Under the pieces are notes generated by a model. That model searched no databases and was not told where the DNA came from. It was given only the letters and a program-made list of their open reading frames with translations. A stretch of 45,438 bases of DNA from DASQVO01 sp035640715 (GTDB lineage: Bacteria > Actinomycetota > Actinomycetes > Streptosporangiales > Streptosporangiaceae): contig DASQVO010000232.1 of NCBI GenBank assembly GCA_035640715.1, positions 1-45,438 on the forward strand, given 5' to 3'. Both the position numbers and the translations under genes were made by a program. Below are positions 16,807 through 25,182 of the stretch, one piece after another. The number at the start of each line of letters is the position of its first letter. Position 1 is the first letter of the stretch.

Positions 16807-18435
16807 TCAGCCCATGTGGGGATACCGGTAATCGGTCGGCGGCACGAATAGCTCCTTGATGGCGCGAGGGCTTACCCAGCGGATCAGATTGAATACGGAA
16901 CCGGCCTTGTCGTTGGTGCCGCTTGCCCTCCCCCCGCCGAACGGCTGCTGGCCGACCACCGCGCCGGTGGGCTTGTCATTGATGTAGAAGTTGCCGGCCG
17001 AGAACCTCAGCGCCTGCGTCGCGGCAGTGATCGCGGCACGGTCCTGGGCCAGGATCGAGCCGGTCAGGGCGTATGGTGCGACATCCGCCGCCTGCGCCAG
17101 CATCTCGTCGTACGCGTCATCCGGGTAGGGATACACGGCGAGGATCGGCCCGAAGTACTCGGTTCTGAAGACTTCGTCGCCGGGATCGGTGCATTCAAGC
17201 ACGGTGGGCTGGACGAAGTAGCCCTCCCTGTCGTCGACCCGGCCGCCGGTCAGCACCCGGACCGACGGCCTGCTGCGTGCCCGTTCGAACGCGGCAGCGT
17301 GCTTGGCGAGGGCCCGCGCGTCGATCACCGCTCCCATGAACAGCGACAGGTCGGCCGACACGTCGCCCATGGTCAGGGACTCGACCTGGTCGATGAAGTC
17401 GTCGCGGTGGGCGTCCCATATGGAGCGTGGCACATAGGCGCGGGAAGCCGCCGAGCACTTCTGGCCCTGGTATTCGAAGGCGCCACGGATCAGCGTCGTC
17501 GCGAGCGCGTCCACCTCCGCGGACGGGTGCACGATCACGAAGTCCTTGCCGCCGGTCTCGCCGACGAGCCTCGGATAGCCGCGGAAGCGGCCGATGTTCT
17601 CGCCGACGGTGCGCCACAGGTGCTGGAACGTCGCTGTCGAGCCGGTGAAATGGATACCCGCCAGGTCGGCATGGGACAGCGCCACGCGGGACACCGCCTG
17701 CCCGTCTCCGGTCACCATGTTGATCACGCCGGGCGGCAGCCCAGCGGCCTCGAGCAGGCGCATCGTGTAGTGCGCGGCCAGCTGCTGAGTCGGCGACGGC
17801 TTCCATACCACGACATTGCCGAGCAGCGCCGGCGCGGTCGGCAGGTTCCCCGCGATCGAGGTGAAGTTGAACGGGGTGATCGCGACCACGAAACCCTCGA
17901 GCGGGCGGTACTCCAGCCGGTTCCACGTGCCCGGCGCGGACTCCGGCTGCTCAGCCAGCAGACGCCGTGCGTAATGCACGTTGAAGCGGAAGAAGTCGAT
18001 GAGCTCGCAGACCGCGTCGATCTCTGCCTGATAGGGCGACTTCGACTGGCCGAGGATGGTGGCGGCGTTGAGTATCGCGCGCCACGGCCCGGCGAGCAGG
18101 TCGGCGGCCCTGAGAAAGACCGCCGCGCGGTCATCGAACGACAGCGCCCGCCAGCCGGGGGCGGCGGCGCGGGCCGCGTCGATCGCGGCGGCCACGTCCT
18201 CGTCGGTGGCGTTGCCGAGGCGCCCCAGGACCTGGCGGTGGTTGTGCGGCGCAACCACGTCGATCAGCTCGCCGCTGCCCATCCGGCGGCGGCCGCCCAC
18301 GGTCATGGGAAGCTCGGCCTGCTGGCCGGCGAGCTGCTTGATCTTCGTTTCCAGCACGGCTCGCTCGTGGCTGCCCGGCTGGTACTGCCTGACCGGCTCG
18401 TTGACCGGCGCTGGCACGTTCGTGACGGCGTCCAT
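16807..18435 (-). CDS. pruA: L-glutamate gamma-semialdehyde (P5C) dehydrogenase
   Basis: Aldehyde dehydrogenase of 542 residues, the normal monofunctional P5CDH length: oxidises glutamate semialdehyde (from proline or ornithine) to glutamate with NAD. The N-terminus carries the family segment VNEPVRQYQPGSHERAVL. Catalytic Glu293 is in VGETGGKD, catalytic Cys327 in GQKCSAASR, and the C-terminal FGGGRASGTNDKAG is typical of RocA/PruA. ATG start with GGGGAG about 9 nt upstream. Proline dehydrogenase, the usual partner, is not in the window. Its product feeds the NAD-glutamate dehydrogenase encoded 3.5 kb away. Confidence 0.95.
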   Translation of the reverse strand: MDAVTNVPAPVNEPVRQYQPGSHERAVLETKIKQLAGQQAELPMTVGGRRRMGSGELIDVVAPHNHRQVLGRLGNATDEDVAAAIDAARAAAPGWRALSFDDRAAVFLRAADLLAGPWRAILNAATILGQSKSPYQAEIDAVCELIDFFRFNVHYARRLLAEQPESAPGTWNRLEYRPLEGFVVAITPFNFTSIAGNLPTAPALLGNVVVWKPSPTQQLAAHYTMRLLEAAGLPPGVINMVTGDGQAVSRVALSHADLAGIHFTGSTATFQHLWRTVGENIGRFRGYPRLVGETGGKDFVIVHPSAEVDALATTLIRGAFEYQGQKCSAASRAYVPRSIWDAHRDDFIDQVESLTMGDVSADLSLFMGAVIDARALAKHAAAFERARSRPSVRVLTGGRVDDREGYFVQPTVLECTDPGDEVFRTEYFGPILAVYPYPDDAYDEMLAQAADVAPYALTGSILAQDRAAITAATQALRFSAGNFYINDKPTGAVVGQQPFGGGRASGTNDKAGSVFNLIRWVSPRAIKELFVPPTDYRYPHMG

Positions 18436-18511
18436 GACGGTCGTCTCCCCTGCTGTTATGCGGATGCTGGGAGGCTACCCGCATCTCCGGGACGCTAGCC
18501 AGGCACACGGG

Positions 18512-19015
18512 TGCTCGTGGGGGATCTGCTCACCGCACCGGACGCTGCCGGTCAAGGTGAGGTCCGACGGCAACCCGGTCACGTCGGTGGACACCGCGGG
18601 CAACCCCAGGGGCGCATACAACGCCGCGTACGACATCTGGTTCTCGAAGGGCTACTACCTCAACGGGCAGGACCACGGTGCGGAGATCATGATCTGGCTC
18701 CGGAACACCCTCGGCGGGGACTATAGAAGATGGCCGCTCGTCCGGGTGGACGGCGCACTCTACCGGTTCCTTACCTGGCGGGCGTACAACCCGCTCGGGT
18801 CGTGGAACTACATCCAGTTCAGGAAGGTCCGCCAGGTCAACGACCTACAGGGGATCCACGTCAACGACTTCATCAAGGTCGCGGAGCGCCACTGCCTGAT
18901 CAATCCGAACTGGTACCTGCAGAACATCACCGCCGGGTTCGAGATGGTGAGCGGCGGTAAGGGCCTGCAGATGTGGGGCTTCTCGGCCATCGATAAGTGC
19001 GGCCCAGATCGATAA
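18512..19015 (+). pseudogene. GH12 endoglucanase, C-terminal remnant
   Basis: The frame from about 18512 to the TAA at 19013 gives about 165 residues like glycoside hydrolase family 12 cellulases. Matches are the LPVKV entry strand, YNAAYDIWFSKG, the nucleophile-bearing GAEIMIWL, the WNYIQF region, and C-terminal NPNWYLQNITAGFEM with the second catalytic Glu. No signal peptide, start codon with ribosome-binding site or N-terminal strands are found: upstream the frame runs into the antisense of pruA. It therefore looks truncated at its 5' end. Its 3' half lies antisense to the extended DUF6912 gene, and a 17-bp duplication marks its end. Probably non-functional. Confidence 0.78.
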
Positions 19016-19516
19016 GTGCGGCCCAGGGAAAAGGAGATAGAGCTCCTGGGTGGCGTACCACAGCAATTCATGGCCTTCGGCCCCGTCCACCGTGAACCTC
19101 GCATCGTCGTCACCGTCGTCCGCGGCCACCAGCGCGGCGACCGCGGCCCGGACGTCGTCAGCGGCGTCCGGGTCGTCGACGTGCCCGGCCGCCACAGCGG
19201 CCATCGGCACGGGGCTCAGGACCAGGACCGCGGCCGGGTGGACCTGATCATCGGACCGGCCGATCTGTTCATCGGGGACCTCACCGGCCAGCACGACGCG
19301 GCGGGCCGGCGCGCCGGGATCCGCTGCGAGGAGCCGCAGTGACGCGCGGGCCGCCTCCATGAGCGCGACGTATTCGAGTTCCTCCAAGTCCCCGCTTGCG
19401 TACCACTCGCGGAGTGCCGGCGTGACAGCGAAGCCCGTGGCCGGGGCCGGCCCGATCTCACCGGCCCGCAGCGTGGCGGCGAGCGCCGGAAGTGTCGACG
19501 GCAGATATACACGCAT
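18845..19516 (-). CDS. DUF6912-family protein with antisense-derived C-terminal extension
   Basis: 223 residues. The first about 160 (MRVYLPSTLPALAATLRAGE, VTPALREWYASGDLEELEY, ASLRLLAADP, AVDGAEGHELLWYATQE-type end) match a conserved actinobacterial family of unknown function that normally stops just after WYATQE. Here the frame continues about 60 residues through the complementary strand of the GH12 remnant, so the last about 5 native residues are replaced. The junction lies near 19026-19040. ATG start has GAGGAA about 4 nt upstream. The protein may still work, since only the tail differs. Confidence 0.82.
   Translation of the reverse strand: MRVYLPSTLPALAATLRAGEIGPAPATGFAVTPALREWYASGDLEELEYVALMEAARASLRLLAADPGAPARRVVLAGEVPDEQIGRSDDQVHPAAVLVLSPVPMAAVAAGHVDDPDAADDVRAAVAALVAADDGDDDARFTVDGAEGHELLWYATQELYLLFPGPHLSIWAALIDGREAPHLQALTAAHHLEPGGDVLQVPVRIDQAVALRDLDEVVDVDPL
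18991..19026. repeat. 17-bp direct duplication at the GH12/DUF6912 junction
   Basis: CGATAAGTGCGGCCCAG occurs at 18991-19007 and again at 19010-19026, separated by 2 bp. It sits exactly where GH12 similarity ends and DUF6912 begins, so it probably reflects the rearrangement that joined them. Confidence 0.9.
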
Positions 19517-19573
19517 CAGTTCCTCGCAGGATCGCGGAATGACCCGCCATGGCCGGCTCAGGCGGTCGCGAAC

Positions 19574-19591
19574 GCCCCGCCACTGCGGGGC
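19574..19591 (-). terminator. Hairpin downstream of vsr
   Basis: GCCCCGC (19574-19580), loop CACT, GCGGGGC (19585-19591), a perfect 7-bp stem 65 bp past the vsr stop, with no T-run. Probable terminator of the HAD-vsr pair. Confidence 0.45.
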
Positions 19592-19655
19592 TGATCAGAG
19601 TGTGACAGGTCCGAGGGCGCCAGGTCGCAGAATGCCGGTCAGCGCGGCCGGTGCG

Positions 19656-20150
19656 TTACCGGCTGCCCGGCTCGGCGCCGTTGGCCATGTCGGCGCCGGA
19701 AGCTGCGTCCCCATCAGCCCGGCCCGCAGGGGTCCTGCCGAGCGCGGCGACAACGGCGGCGACGGCGTCGTCAAGCGGCACATGCTCCCACAGCCGGACG
19801 ACCTGCCAGCCGGCGAGTTCAAGCGCGGTGTCGGCGGCGCGGTCCCTTTCCACGTTCCTGAGCAGCTTCGGCGCCCAGTAGCCCTGGTTGACCGATGGTT
19901 TCGAGCCATGATCCGGGCAGGCGTGCCAGAAACATCCGTCCACGAAGACCGCGACCTTCCGCGCGGTGAACGCGATGTCGGGCCGCACGCGCCGCCCGCT
20001 GTCGAGGTCAAGCCGGTAATCCTTGCGGAAGCGGTACCCCATCTGGTGCAGCGCCCGGCGGAGCGCCAGTTCGGGCTTGGTATTGGTCCGCCGGATGGCG
20101 CGCATGTTGGCCGAACGCCCCTCGCTGGAGGCCTGCGGGTAGTCCGCCAT
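19656..20150 (-). CDS. vsr: Very short patch repair endonuclease (Vsr family)
   Basis: 164-residue DNA mismatch endonuclease family protein that nicks at T:G mismatches left by deamination of 5-methylcytosine. Family motifs: MRAIRRTNTKPELALRRALH, catalytic Asp58 in RPDIAF, and FVDGCFWHACPDHGSKP with His76 and His81 and zinc-ligand Cys residues. The last about 25 residues are a low-complexity Ala/Gly tail. ATG 20150 is chosen because the family starts a few residues before SANMRAIR. The 36-bp gap to the upstream HAD gene suggests one transcript. No cytosine methyltransferase gene is in the window. Confidence 0.93.
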   Translation of the reverse strand: MADYPQASSEGRSANMRAIRRTNTKPELALRRALHQMGYRFRKDYRLDLDSGRRVRPDIAFTARKVAVFVDGCFWHACPDHGSKPSVNQGYWAPKLLRNVERDRAADTALELAGWQVVRLWEHVPLDDAVAAVVAALGRTPAGRADGDAASGADMANGAEPGSR

Positions 20151-20185
20151 GGCTGCCAAGGCTAGACCAGCCGCGCCGGGAGCCG

Positions 20186-20983
20186 CTACGCGGCCAGCGA
20201 GATGCCGAGAAGCGTGGTGAGCCGCTCGGCGGTCAGCCGCGGATCCTCGTGCCGGACACCGGCCATGCCGCACGCCACCGCCGCCGCCACGTTCGCCTCG
20301 ATGTCGTCGATGAACACGCACTCGTCCGGCGTCAGGCCGATCAGTTCGGCAGCGTGCAGGAAGATCCGGTGCTCGGGCTTACGCATGCCGACCTCGCCGG
20401 AGATGACCACGGCGTCGAACAGTTCCGGGAAGTCCTCGCGCTGATAGTCGCCCGGTCCCCATGAGTTCGACAGCAGGCAGGTACGGAAACCCGCCGCACG
20501 GAGCGCGCGCAGCATGTCGTACATGGCCGGCACCGGCAGGCTCGCGGCGAACATGCGCCGCAGCAGGCCGTCGGCCGGCACGGTCCCGCCGTCGGCCCGG
20601 ATCAGGCGGGCGGCGAACATCTGCTCGAACTCCTCGACGGTGCACTCACCGCGTTCCAGGGCATGGACCGGGTTGCCCGTGGCGTCCGCGTAATAGGCGT
20701 CTTCCAGCCAGGGACGCATGACGGCGGCATAGCTTTCCCAGGCGACGCCTTCGGCCTCCAGCCAGGCGGCCACGGTCTCCCGGATGGAATTGGTCAGCAC
20801 ACCGCCCCAGTCGATGATCACGCCGCGCAGTCCCGCCGCAGCCGCCGCCGACAGCGCCCCGTCCTGGTCCGGTACGGCCGCGAGCTTTCCGTCTGGCGTG
20901 GGCGCAAGTCCGTCCGGCGCGGGGTCGCAGCCGTCCGGCGCAGGGTCGGGGGCGGAACCGATCATGTCGTGATATTGAGACAC
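20186..20983 (-). CDS. HAD-IA family phosphatase
   Basis: 265 residues. After an N-terminal low-complexity stretch with a repeated PAPDG-like unit (about 12-32) comes a HAD-IA domain. Motif I is VIIDWGGVLT (nucleophile Asp present, second Asp replaced by Gly as in epoxide-hydrolase-type and related HAD-IA proteins). Motif II is LLSNSWG, motif III Lys is in GMRKPEHRIF, and motif IV is FIDDIEANV. Substrate unknown. GTG start; a TACGAT hexamer 7 nt upstream would fit a leaderless transcript, but no good -35 is visible. Confidence 0.85.
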   Translation of the reverse strand: MSQYHDMIGSAPDPAPDGCDPAPDGLAPTPDGKLAAVPDQDGALSAAAAAGLRGVIIDWGGVLTNSIRETVAAWLEAEGVAWESYAAVMRPWLEDAYYADATGNPVHALERGECTVEEFEQMFAARLIRADGGTVPADGLLRRMFAASLPVPAMYDMLRALRAAGFRTCLLSNSWGPGDYQREDFPELFDAVVISGEVGMRKPEHRIFLHAAELIGLTPDECVFIDDIEANVAAAVACGMAGVRHEDPRLTAERLTTLLGISLAA

Positions 20984-21088
20984 ATCTGCGATCGTAGGCG
21001 ACCGAGCCGAACCTCACCGATCGGCCGCGTTAACAGCCGGTGACGCGTCCCGCCCCGCGAACCGATCCGGCACCTGACCTATTCCCTA

Positions 21089-21108
21089 TATTATGAGTTG
21101 ACTTAATA
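21089..21108 (+). promoter_or_regulatory. AT-rich palindromic site upstream of the ssu operon
   Basis: TATTATGAGTTGACTTAATA: TATTA and TAATA inverted around 10 bp, 47 bp before the ssuC start. It is strikingly AT-rich for this genome and overlaps possible promoter hexamers (TATTAT or TTGACT). Likely operator/promoter for the sulfonate operon; the regulator is not identified. Confidence 0.5.
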
Positions 21109-21155
21109 GAGAAGATCGCCCAACATGGCGAGAGCATAGGAAGGGAGGTTCAGCC

Positions 21156-22064
21156 GTGTCCGTATCCACCGGCACCGCCGCGACCAGGCGGGGCAGCCCG
21201 GCAGAGCCAGCAGCCGGGGCGGGAAGCCTGCCGACCCTCGGCGTCATAGTCGGTCCGCAAGCACGGCCGGCCGCTCCCGACCGCAGCCGCCGGCGCCGGG
21301 GATGGCTCCGCCTGATCAGCCCGATCGTGGTCCTCGCGCTCTGGCAGATCGCCAGCACGACCGGCCTCGTTTCGCAGCAGAAGCTTCCGTCGCTGACCAC
21401 GCTGTGGAGCACCGCGGTCCACCTCATCACGACGAGCTCGCCGACCTACGGGACCCTGCAGGGCGCGATGGCCATCTCGCTCGAACGGATGGCGATCGGT
21501 TTCGCGATCGGCGGCAGCATCGGCGTGATCCTCGCCGTCCTCGCGGGGCTGAGCCGCCTCGGCGAGAACTCCGTCGACCCGATCATGCAGGCACTGCGGA
21601 CGCTGCCGCTCTTCGGCTTGATCCCGGTGTTCATCGTGTGGTTCGGGATCGGTAATACGCCGAAGATCACGCTGATCGCGCTCGCCGCGGCCATCCCGCT
21701 CTACCTCACCACCTTCGCCGGCATCCGCGGCGTGGACGGCAAGCTCGCTGAGCTGGGCCAGGTCCTCGGGCTGCGCAGGCGCGAGCTGATCCGGCACGTG
21801 GTGCTGCCCGGCGCGCTGCCGATGATCCTCGTCGGGCTGCGGCAGAGCCTGGGCGCCGCCTGGCTCGCGCTGATCGTGGCCGAGCAGATCAACACCAACG
21901 CAGGCCTCGGCTTCATCATCAACCAGGCTGAGTCATTCCTCCAGATGAACGACATCTTCGTGGCCCTGCTCGTCTACCTGGTTCTCGGACTGCTCACCGA
22001 CTCCCTTGTCCGGCTGATCGAGAGGAGGGCGCTGGCATGGCGACGCGGAATCATGGAACCATAG
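21156..22064 (+). CDS. ssuC: Aliphatic sulfonate ABC transporter permease
   Basis: Membrane permease of 302 residues, BPD_transp_1 (SsuC/TauC/NrtB) family. A cytoplasmic N-terminus of about 50 residues is followed by about six membrane helices and the EAA loop GVDGKLAELGQVLGLRRREL that contacts the ATPase. GTG start follows GGGAGG at about 8 nt. First gene of a tight rightward operon: ssuB starts 28 bp before this gene ends. Substrate (alkanesulfonate) is inferred from the SsuD gene at the operon end. Confidence 0.9.
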   Translation: MSVSTGTAATRRGSPAEPAAGAGSLPTLGVIVGPQARPAAPDRSRRRRGWLRLISPIVVLALWQIASTTGLVSQQKLPSLTTLWSTAVHLITTSSPTYGTLQGAMAISLERMAIGFAIGGSIGVILAVLAGLSRLGENSVDPIMQALRTLPLFGLIPVFIVWFGIGNTPKITLIALAAAIPLYLTTFAGIRGVDGKLAELGQVLGLRRRELIRHVVLPGALPMILVGLRQSLGAAWLALIVAEQINTNAGLGFIINQAESFLQMNDIFVALLVYLVLGLLTDSLVRLIERRALAWRRGIMEP

Positions 22065-22813
22065 CGGCCGAACGGGGGCCCAGTGGCACCGCCAGCCCCG
22101 CCGCGACGGGAACCGTGGCGCAGGCTCAGGGCCTCAGCCGCTCCTTCGGCGATCACACCGTCCTCGACAACCTGGATCTGGAGATCGGCCAGGGCGAGTT
22201 CGTGGCCATGATCGGCCGCAGCGGCACGGGGAAGTCCACCCTGCTGCGCGCCCTGGCCGGGCTGGACCGGGACGTGACGGGCGAACTCGCCACCAGCGGG
22301 CCGGTCTCCGTGGTGTTCCAGGAACCGCGCCTGGTGCCGTGGAAACGGGTCTGGGCCAACATCAGCCTGGGCCTGCGGGCGTCCGATCCCAGGGGCGTGG
22401 CCCGGGCGGCCCTGGACGAGGTCGGGCTCGCGGCGCGGGCGGAAGCCTGGCCGCTCACCCTGTCCGGTGGTGAGGCCCAGCGGGCGGCGCTGGCCCGCGC
22501 CCTGGTCCGGGAGCCGGGCCTGCTGCTGCTCGACGAGCCGTTCAGCGCGCTGGACGCCCTGACCCGGATCAGCATGCACAACCTGGTCCTCTCGCTGTGG
22601 GAGCGCCATCAGCCCGCCGTCCTGCTGGTCACCCACGACGTGGACGAGGCGCTCGCGCTCGCCGACCGGGTGCTGGTCCTGTCCGACGGCAAGATCGCGC
22701 ACTCCGCCGCTATCACCCTCGACCGCCCGCGGGACCGGGACCATCCGGACCTGGTCGCGCTGCGAATCCGCCTCCTCACCGAGCTCGGCGTGACAACCCG
22801 AGATGTGACATGA
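22037..22813 (+). CDS. ssuB: Aliphatic sulfonate ABC transporter ATP-binding protein
   Basis: ABC ATPase, 258 residues. Walker A GRSGTGKST, Q-loop VFQEPRLVPWKRV (the VPW form is typical of the nitrate/sulfonate/taurine group), signature LSGGEAQR, Walker B LLLLDEPFSALD and H-loop VTHD. The start overlaps the ssuC end by 28 bp and GAGGAGG lies 8 nt upstream, so translation is coupled. Provides energy for sulfonate uptake at the inner face of the membrane. Confidence 0.92.
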   Translation: MATRNHGTIAAERGPSGTASPAATGTVAQAQGLSRSFGDHTVLDNLDLEIGQGEFVAMIGRSGTGKSTLLRALAGLDRDVTGELATSGPVSVVFQEPRLVPWKRVWANISLGLRASDPRGVARAALDEVGLAARAEAWPLTLSGGEAQRAALARALVREPGLLLLDEPFSALDALTRISMHNLVLSLWERHQPAVLLVTHDVDEALALADRVLVLSDGKIAHSAAITLDRPRDRDHPDLVALRIRLLTELGVTTRDVT

Positions 22814-22837
22814 CCTTTGAATAGGACAGGGAACGAT

Positions 22838-23965
22838 ATGACCAGCCGAGACACCGCCGGCACCAGCCGGCACCCCGGGCACAGCGGCCTGGAGCGCCGT
22901 GCCGCGGGCGGTGCCTTCGTCCGTGCCGTCGCCACCAGCCGGTCGCGGCGCGGCCGCCGCGCGCTGCTCGCCGCCGGCGGGATAGCGGCCGTGCTCACGG
23001 CCGCCGCCTGCTCGTCGTCGTCCACCCCGGCGGCCAGCCCTTCCGGGTCGGGCACGGCGGGCACGACGAACGTCTCGTCGGTGACGCTGAACATCGGCGA
23101 CCAGAAGGGCACCGGCGCGCAGGCCCTCCTGCAGGCGGCCGGCCTGATCAACAAGCTCCCGTTCAAGGCCAGCTGGTCCGACTTCACCTCCGGGCCCCCG
23201 ATGCTCCAGGCCATGGGCTCCGGCTCCGTCGACATCGGCGGTGTGGGCGATGCACCCCCCGTCTTCGCCGCCGCGGGCGGCGAGCAGGTGGCGATCGTCG
23301 GGGCCCGGGAAGCTCCCCCGAACGGGGCCGCACTCGTGGTGCCGAAGAACTCTCCGATCACCTCGATCTCCCAGCTCAAGGGCAAGAAGATCGCGGTAGC
23401 GCAGGGCAGCTCGGCCGACTACCACCTGCTGACCGTGCTCAACAAGGCCGGCATCACCACCAAGCAGGTGACCCTGGATTACCTCCAGCCCGCCGCGGCG
23501 CTGGCCGCGTTCAACTCCGGCCACGTGGACGCGTGGGACATCTGGTCGCCGTACATCGAGCAGGTCACGGGCCAGGACAACGCGCGCATCCTCGTCAACG
23601 GCAACGGCTACGGCGCCCCCTACTCCTTCGAGGTCGCCTCCCGCGCCGCGCTGGCCGATCCCGGCAAGACCGCCGCGATCCGGGACTACCTGAAGATCCT
23701 GAACCAGGCGTACGTCTGGTCAGAGAGTCACACCCAGACGTGGGCGAAGCTCTGGGGCGACGCCACCGGCCTGCCGAACAGCATCATGGTGAAGGCGGCA
23801 CAGGACGCCGTGAACAAGCCGACCACGATCACGCCCGGCGTCATCAGCGCCGAGCAGCAGCTGGTGAACGCGTTCTACTCCGCCGGCCTGATACCGGCCA
23901 AGGTAAGCATGTCCAGCTACACCGTGACCACCTTCAACGACACCGTGCCGGGGGGATCGTCGTGA
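22838..23965 (+). CDS. ssuA: Sulfonate ABC transporter substrate-binding lipoprotein
   Basis: Extracellular binding protein of about 375 residues. A long basic N-terminal region, hydrophobic LLAAGGIAAVLTA and lipobox AAAC give a lipid-anchored protein; the mature part begins CSSSSTPAAS. The SsuA/NrtA-like type II binding fold shows in QALLQAAGLI, DIGGVGDAPPVFAAAGG, LKGKKIAVAQGSSADYHL and VDAWDIWSPYI. ATG 22838 (MTSRDTAG) is preferred to a TTG at 22817. The stop overlaps the ssuD start as GTGA. Confidence 0.92.
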   Translation: MTSRDTAGTSRHPGHSGLERRAAGGAFVRAVATSRSRRGRRALLAAGGIAAVLTAAACSSSSTPAASPSGSGTAGTTNVSSVTLNIGDQKGTGAQALLQAAGLINKLPFKASWSDFTSGPPMLQAMGSGSVDIGGVGDAPPVFAAAGGEQVAIVGAREAPPNGAALVVPKNSPITSISQLKGKKIAVAQGSSADYHLLTVLNKAGITTKQVTLDYLQPAAALAAFNSGHVDAWDIWSPYIEQVTGQDNARILVNGNGYGAPYSFEVASRAALADPGKTAAIRDYLKILNQAYVWSESHTQTWAKLWGDATGLPNSIMVKAAQDAVNKPTTITPGVISAEQQLVNAFYSAGLIPAKVSMSSYTVTTFNDTVPGGSS

Positions 23966-25143
23966 CCCTGAAGTTCCACTGGTTCCTGCCCACCTCCGGC
24001 GACGGCCGCGCGATCATCGGCCGCGGGCACAGCGTCCCGATCGACAGTACTGGCCTCCCGACTCCGTTCGCGGCGGCTTCCGCCGCCGCGAACGCCGTGC
24101 GGCCCCCGGACATCGACTACCTGGCGCAGGTGGCCCGGGCGGCCGAGCAGGCCGGATTCGAGGCGGTGCTGACCCCGACCGGGACCTGGTGCGAGGACGC
24201 CTGGCTGGTGACGGCGGCGCTGATCCGCGAGACGCAGCGGCTGAAGTTCCTCGTCGCGTTCCGGCCCGGGATGACCTCGCCGACGCTGGCGGCCCAGATG
24301 GCCGCCACCTACCAGCGCATCTCACGCGGCCGCCTGCTGCTCAACGTGGTGACCGGAGGGCAGTCGGACGAGCAGCGCCGGTTCGGTGATCACCTGCCGC
24401 ATGACGAGCGGTACGCGCGCACCGGTGAATTCCTCGCGATCGTGCGCGGCACCTGGAGCGGCGAGCCGTTCGACTTCTCCGGGGACCACTACCAGGTGGA
24501 GGGGGCGACCGTCATGCAGCCGCCCGAGCCGCACCCGGACATCTACTTCGGCGGCTCGTCGGCCGCCGCGGGCCCGGTCGCGGCGAGATATGTCGATGTG
24601 TACCTGACCTGGGGCGAGCCGCCCGCTCAGGTGGCGGAGAAGATCGCCTGGATCCGCGAGCTCGCGGCACGCGAGGGACGGACGCTGCGGTTCGGGATAC
24701 GGCTGCACGTCATCACCCGGGACTCCGCGGGGGAAGCATGGGCGGAGGCCGAGAAGCTGCTCAGCTACCTCGACCCGGAAGAGATCGCCACCGCGCAGAA
24801 GGCTCTCGCCAACAGCGAGTCGGTCGGCCAGGAACGCATGCGGGCGCTGCACGCGAACTTCCGCACCAGTGGTTCCGCCGCCGACCTGGAGATCTACCCG
24901 AACCTCTGGGCCGGTGTCGGGCTGGTGCGCGGCGGTGCGGGCACGGCGCTCGTCGGCAGCCACGCGGAGGTGGCCGACCGGATCGAGGAGTACGCGTCGC
25001 TCGGGATCGAGGAGTTCATCCTGTCCGGCTACCCGCATCTGGAGGAGGCGTACTGGTTCGGCGAGGGCGTGCGGCCCGAGCTTCGCCGCCGCGGCCTGCT
25101 GGACTCACCGGCGAGCACCGCCCCCCAGCTCGTCACCGCCTGA
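23962..25143 (+). CDS. ssuD: FMNH2-dependent alkanesulfonate monooxygenase
   Basis: Flavin-dependent (bacterial-luciferase fold) enzyme, 393 residues, that splits alkanesulfonates into aldehyde and sulfite. Family signature TPTGTWCEDAW includes the conserved Cys (C77). LLLNVVTGGQ, the RFGDHLPHDERYARTGEF block and IYFGGSS flavin-site segments are also present. A stretch of about 20 residues near position 22-45 makes it a little longer than the E. coli enzyme. GTG start in a 4-bp overlap with ssuA. No ssuE flavin reductase lies in the window, so reduced flavin must come from elsewhere. Confidence 0.94.
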   Translation: MTLKFHWFLPTSGDGRAIIGRGHSVPIDSTGLPTPFAAASAAANAVRPPDIDYLAQVARAAEQAGFEAVLTPTGTWCEDAWLVTAALIRETQRLKFLVAFRPGMTSPTLAAQMAATYQRISRGRLLLNVVTGGQSDEQRRFGDHLPHDERYARTGEFLAIVRGTWSGEPFDFSGDHYQVEGATVMQPPEPHPDIYFGGSSAAAGPVAARYVDVYLTWGEPPAQVAEKIAWIRELAAREGRTLRFGIRLHVITRDSAGEAWAEAEKLLSYLDPEEIATAQKALANSESVGQERMRALHANFRTSGSAADLEIYPNLWAGVGLVRGGAGTALVGSHAEVADRIEEYASLGIEEFILSGYPHLEEAYWFGEGVRPELRRRGLLDSPASTAPQLVTA

Positions 25144-25182
25144 CCGCTCCGCTCGGGTGCCCAGCGCCGCCAGCGCCCACAT

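Noticed and set aside
20984..21019. Leaderless promoter for the HAD-IA gene (TACGAT 7 nt before the GTG)
   Set aside because: No acceptable -35 at 16-18 bp; mentioned only in the gene entry.
22037..23965. Taurine rather than sulfonate specificity for the ABC transporter
   Set aside because: The operon ends in an SsuD-type FMNH2 monooxygenase, not a TauD dioxygenase; alkanesulfonate is the better reading, although the exact substrates remain unknown.
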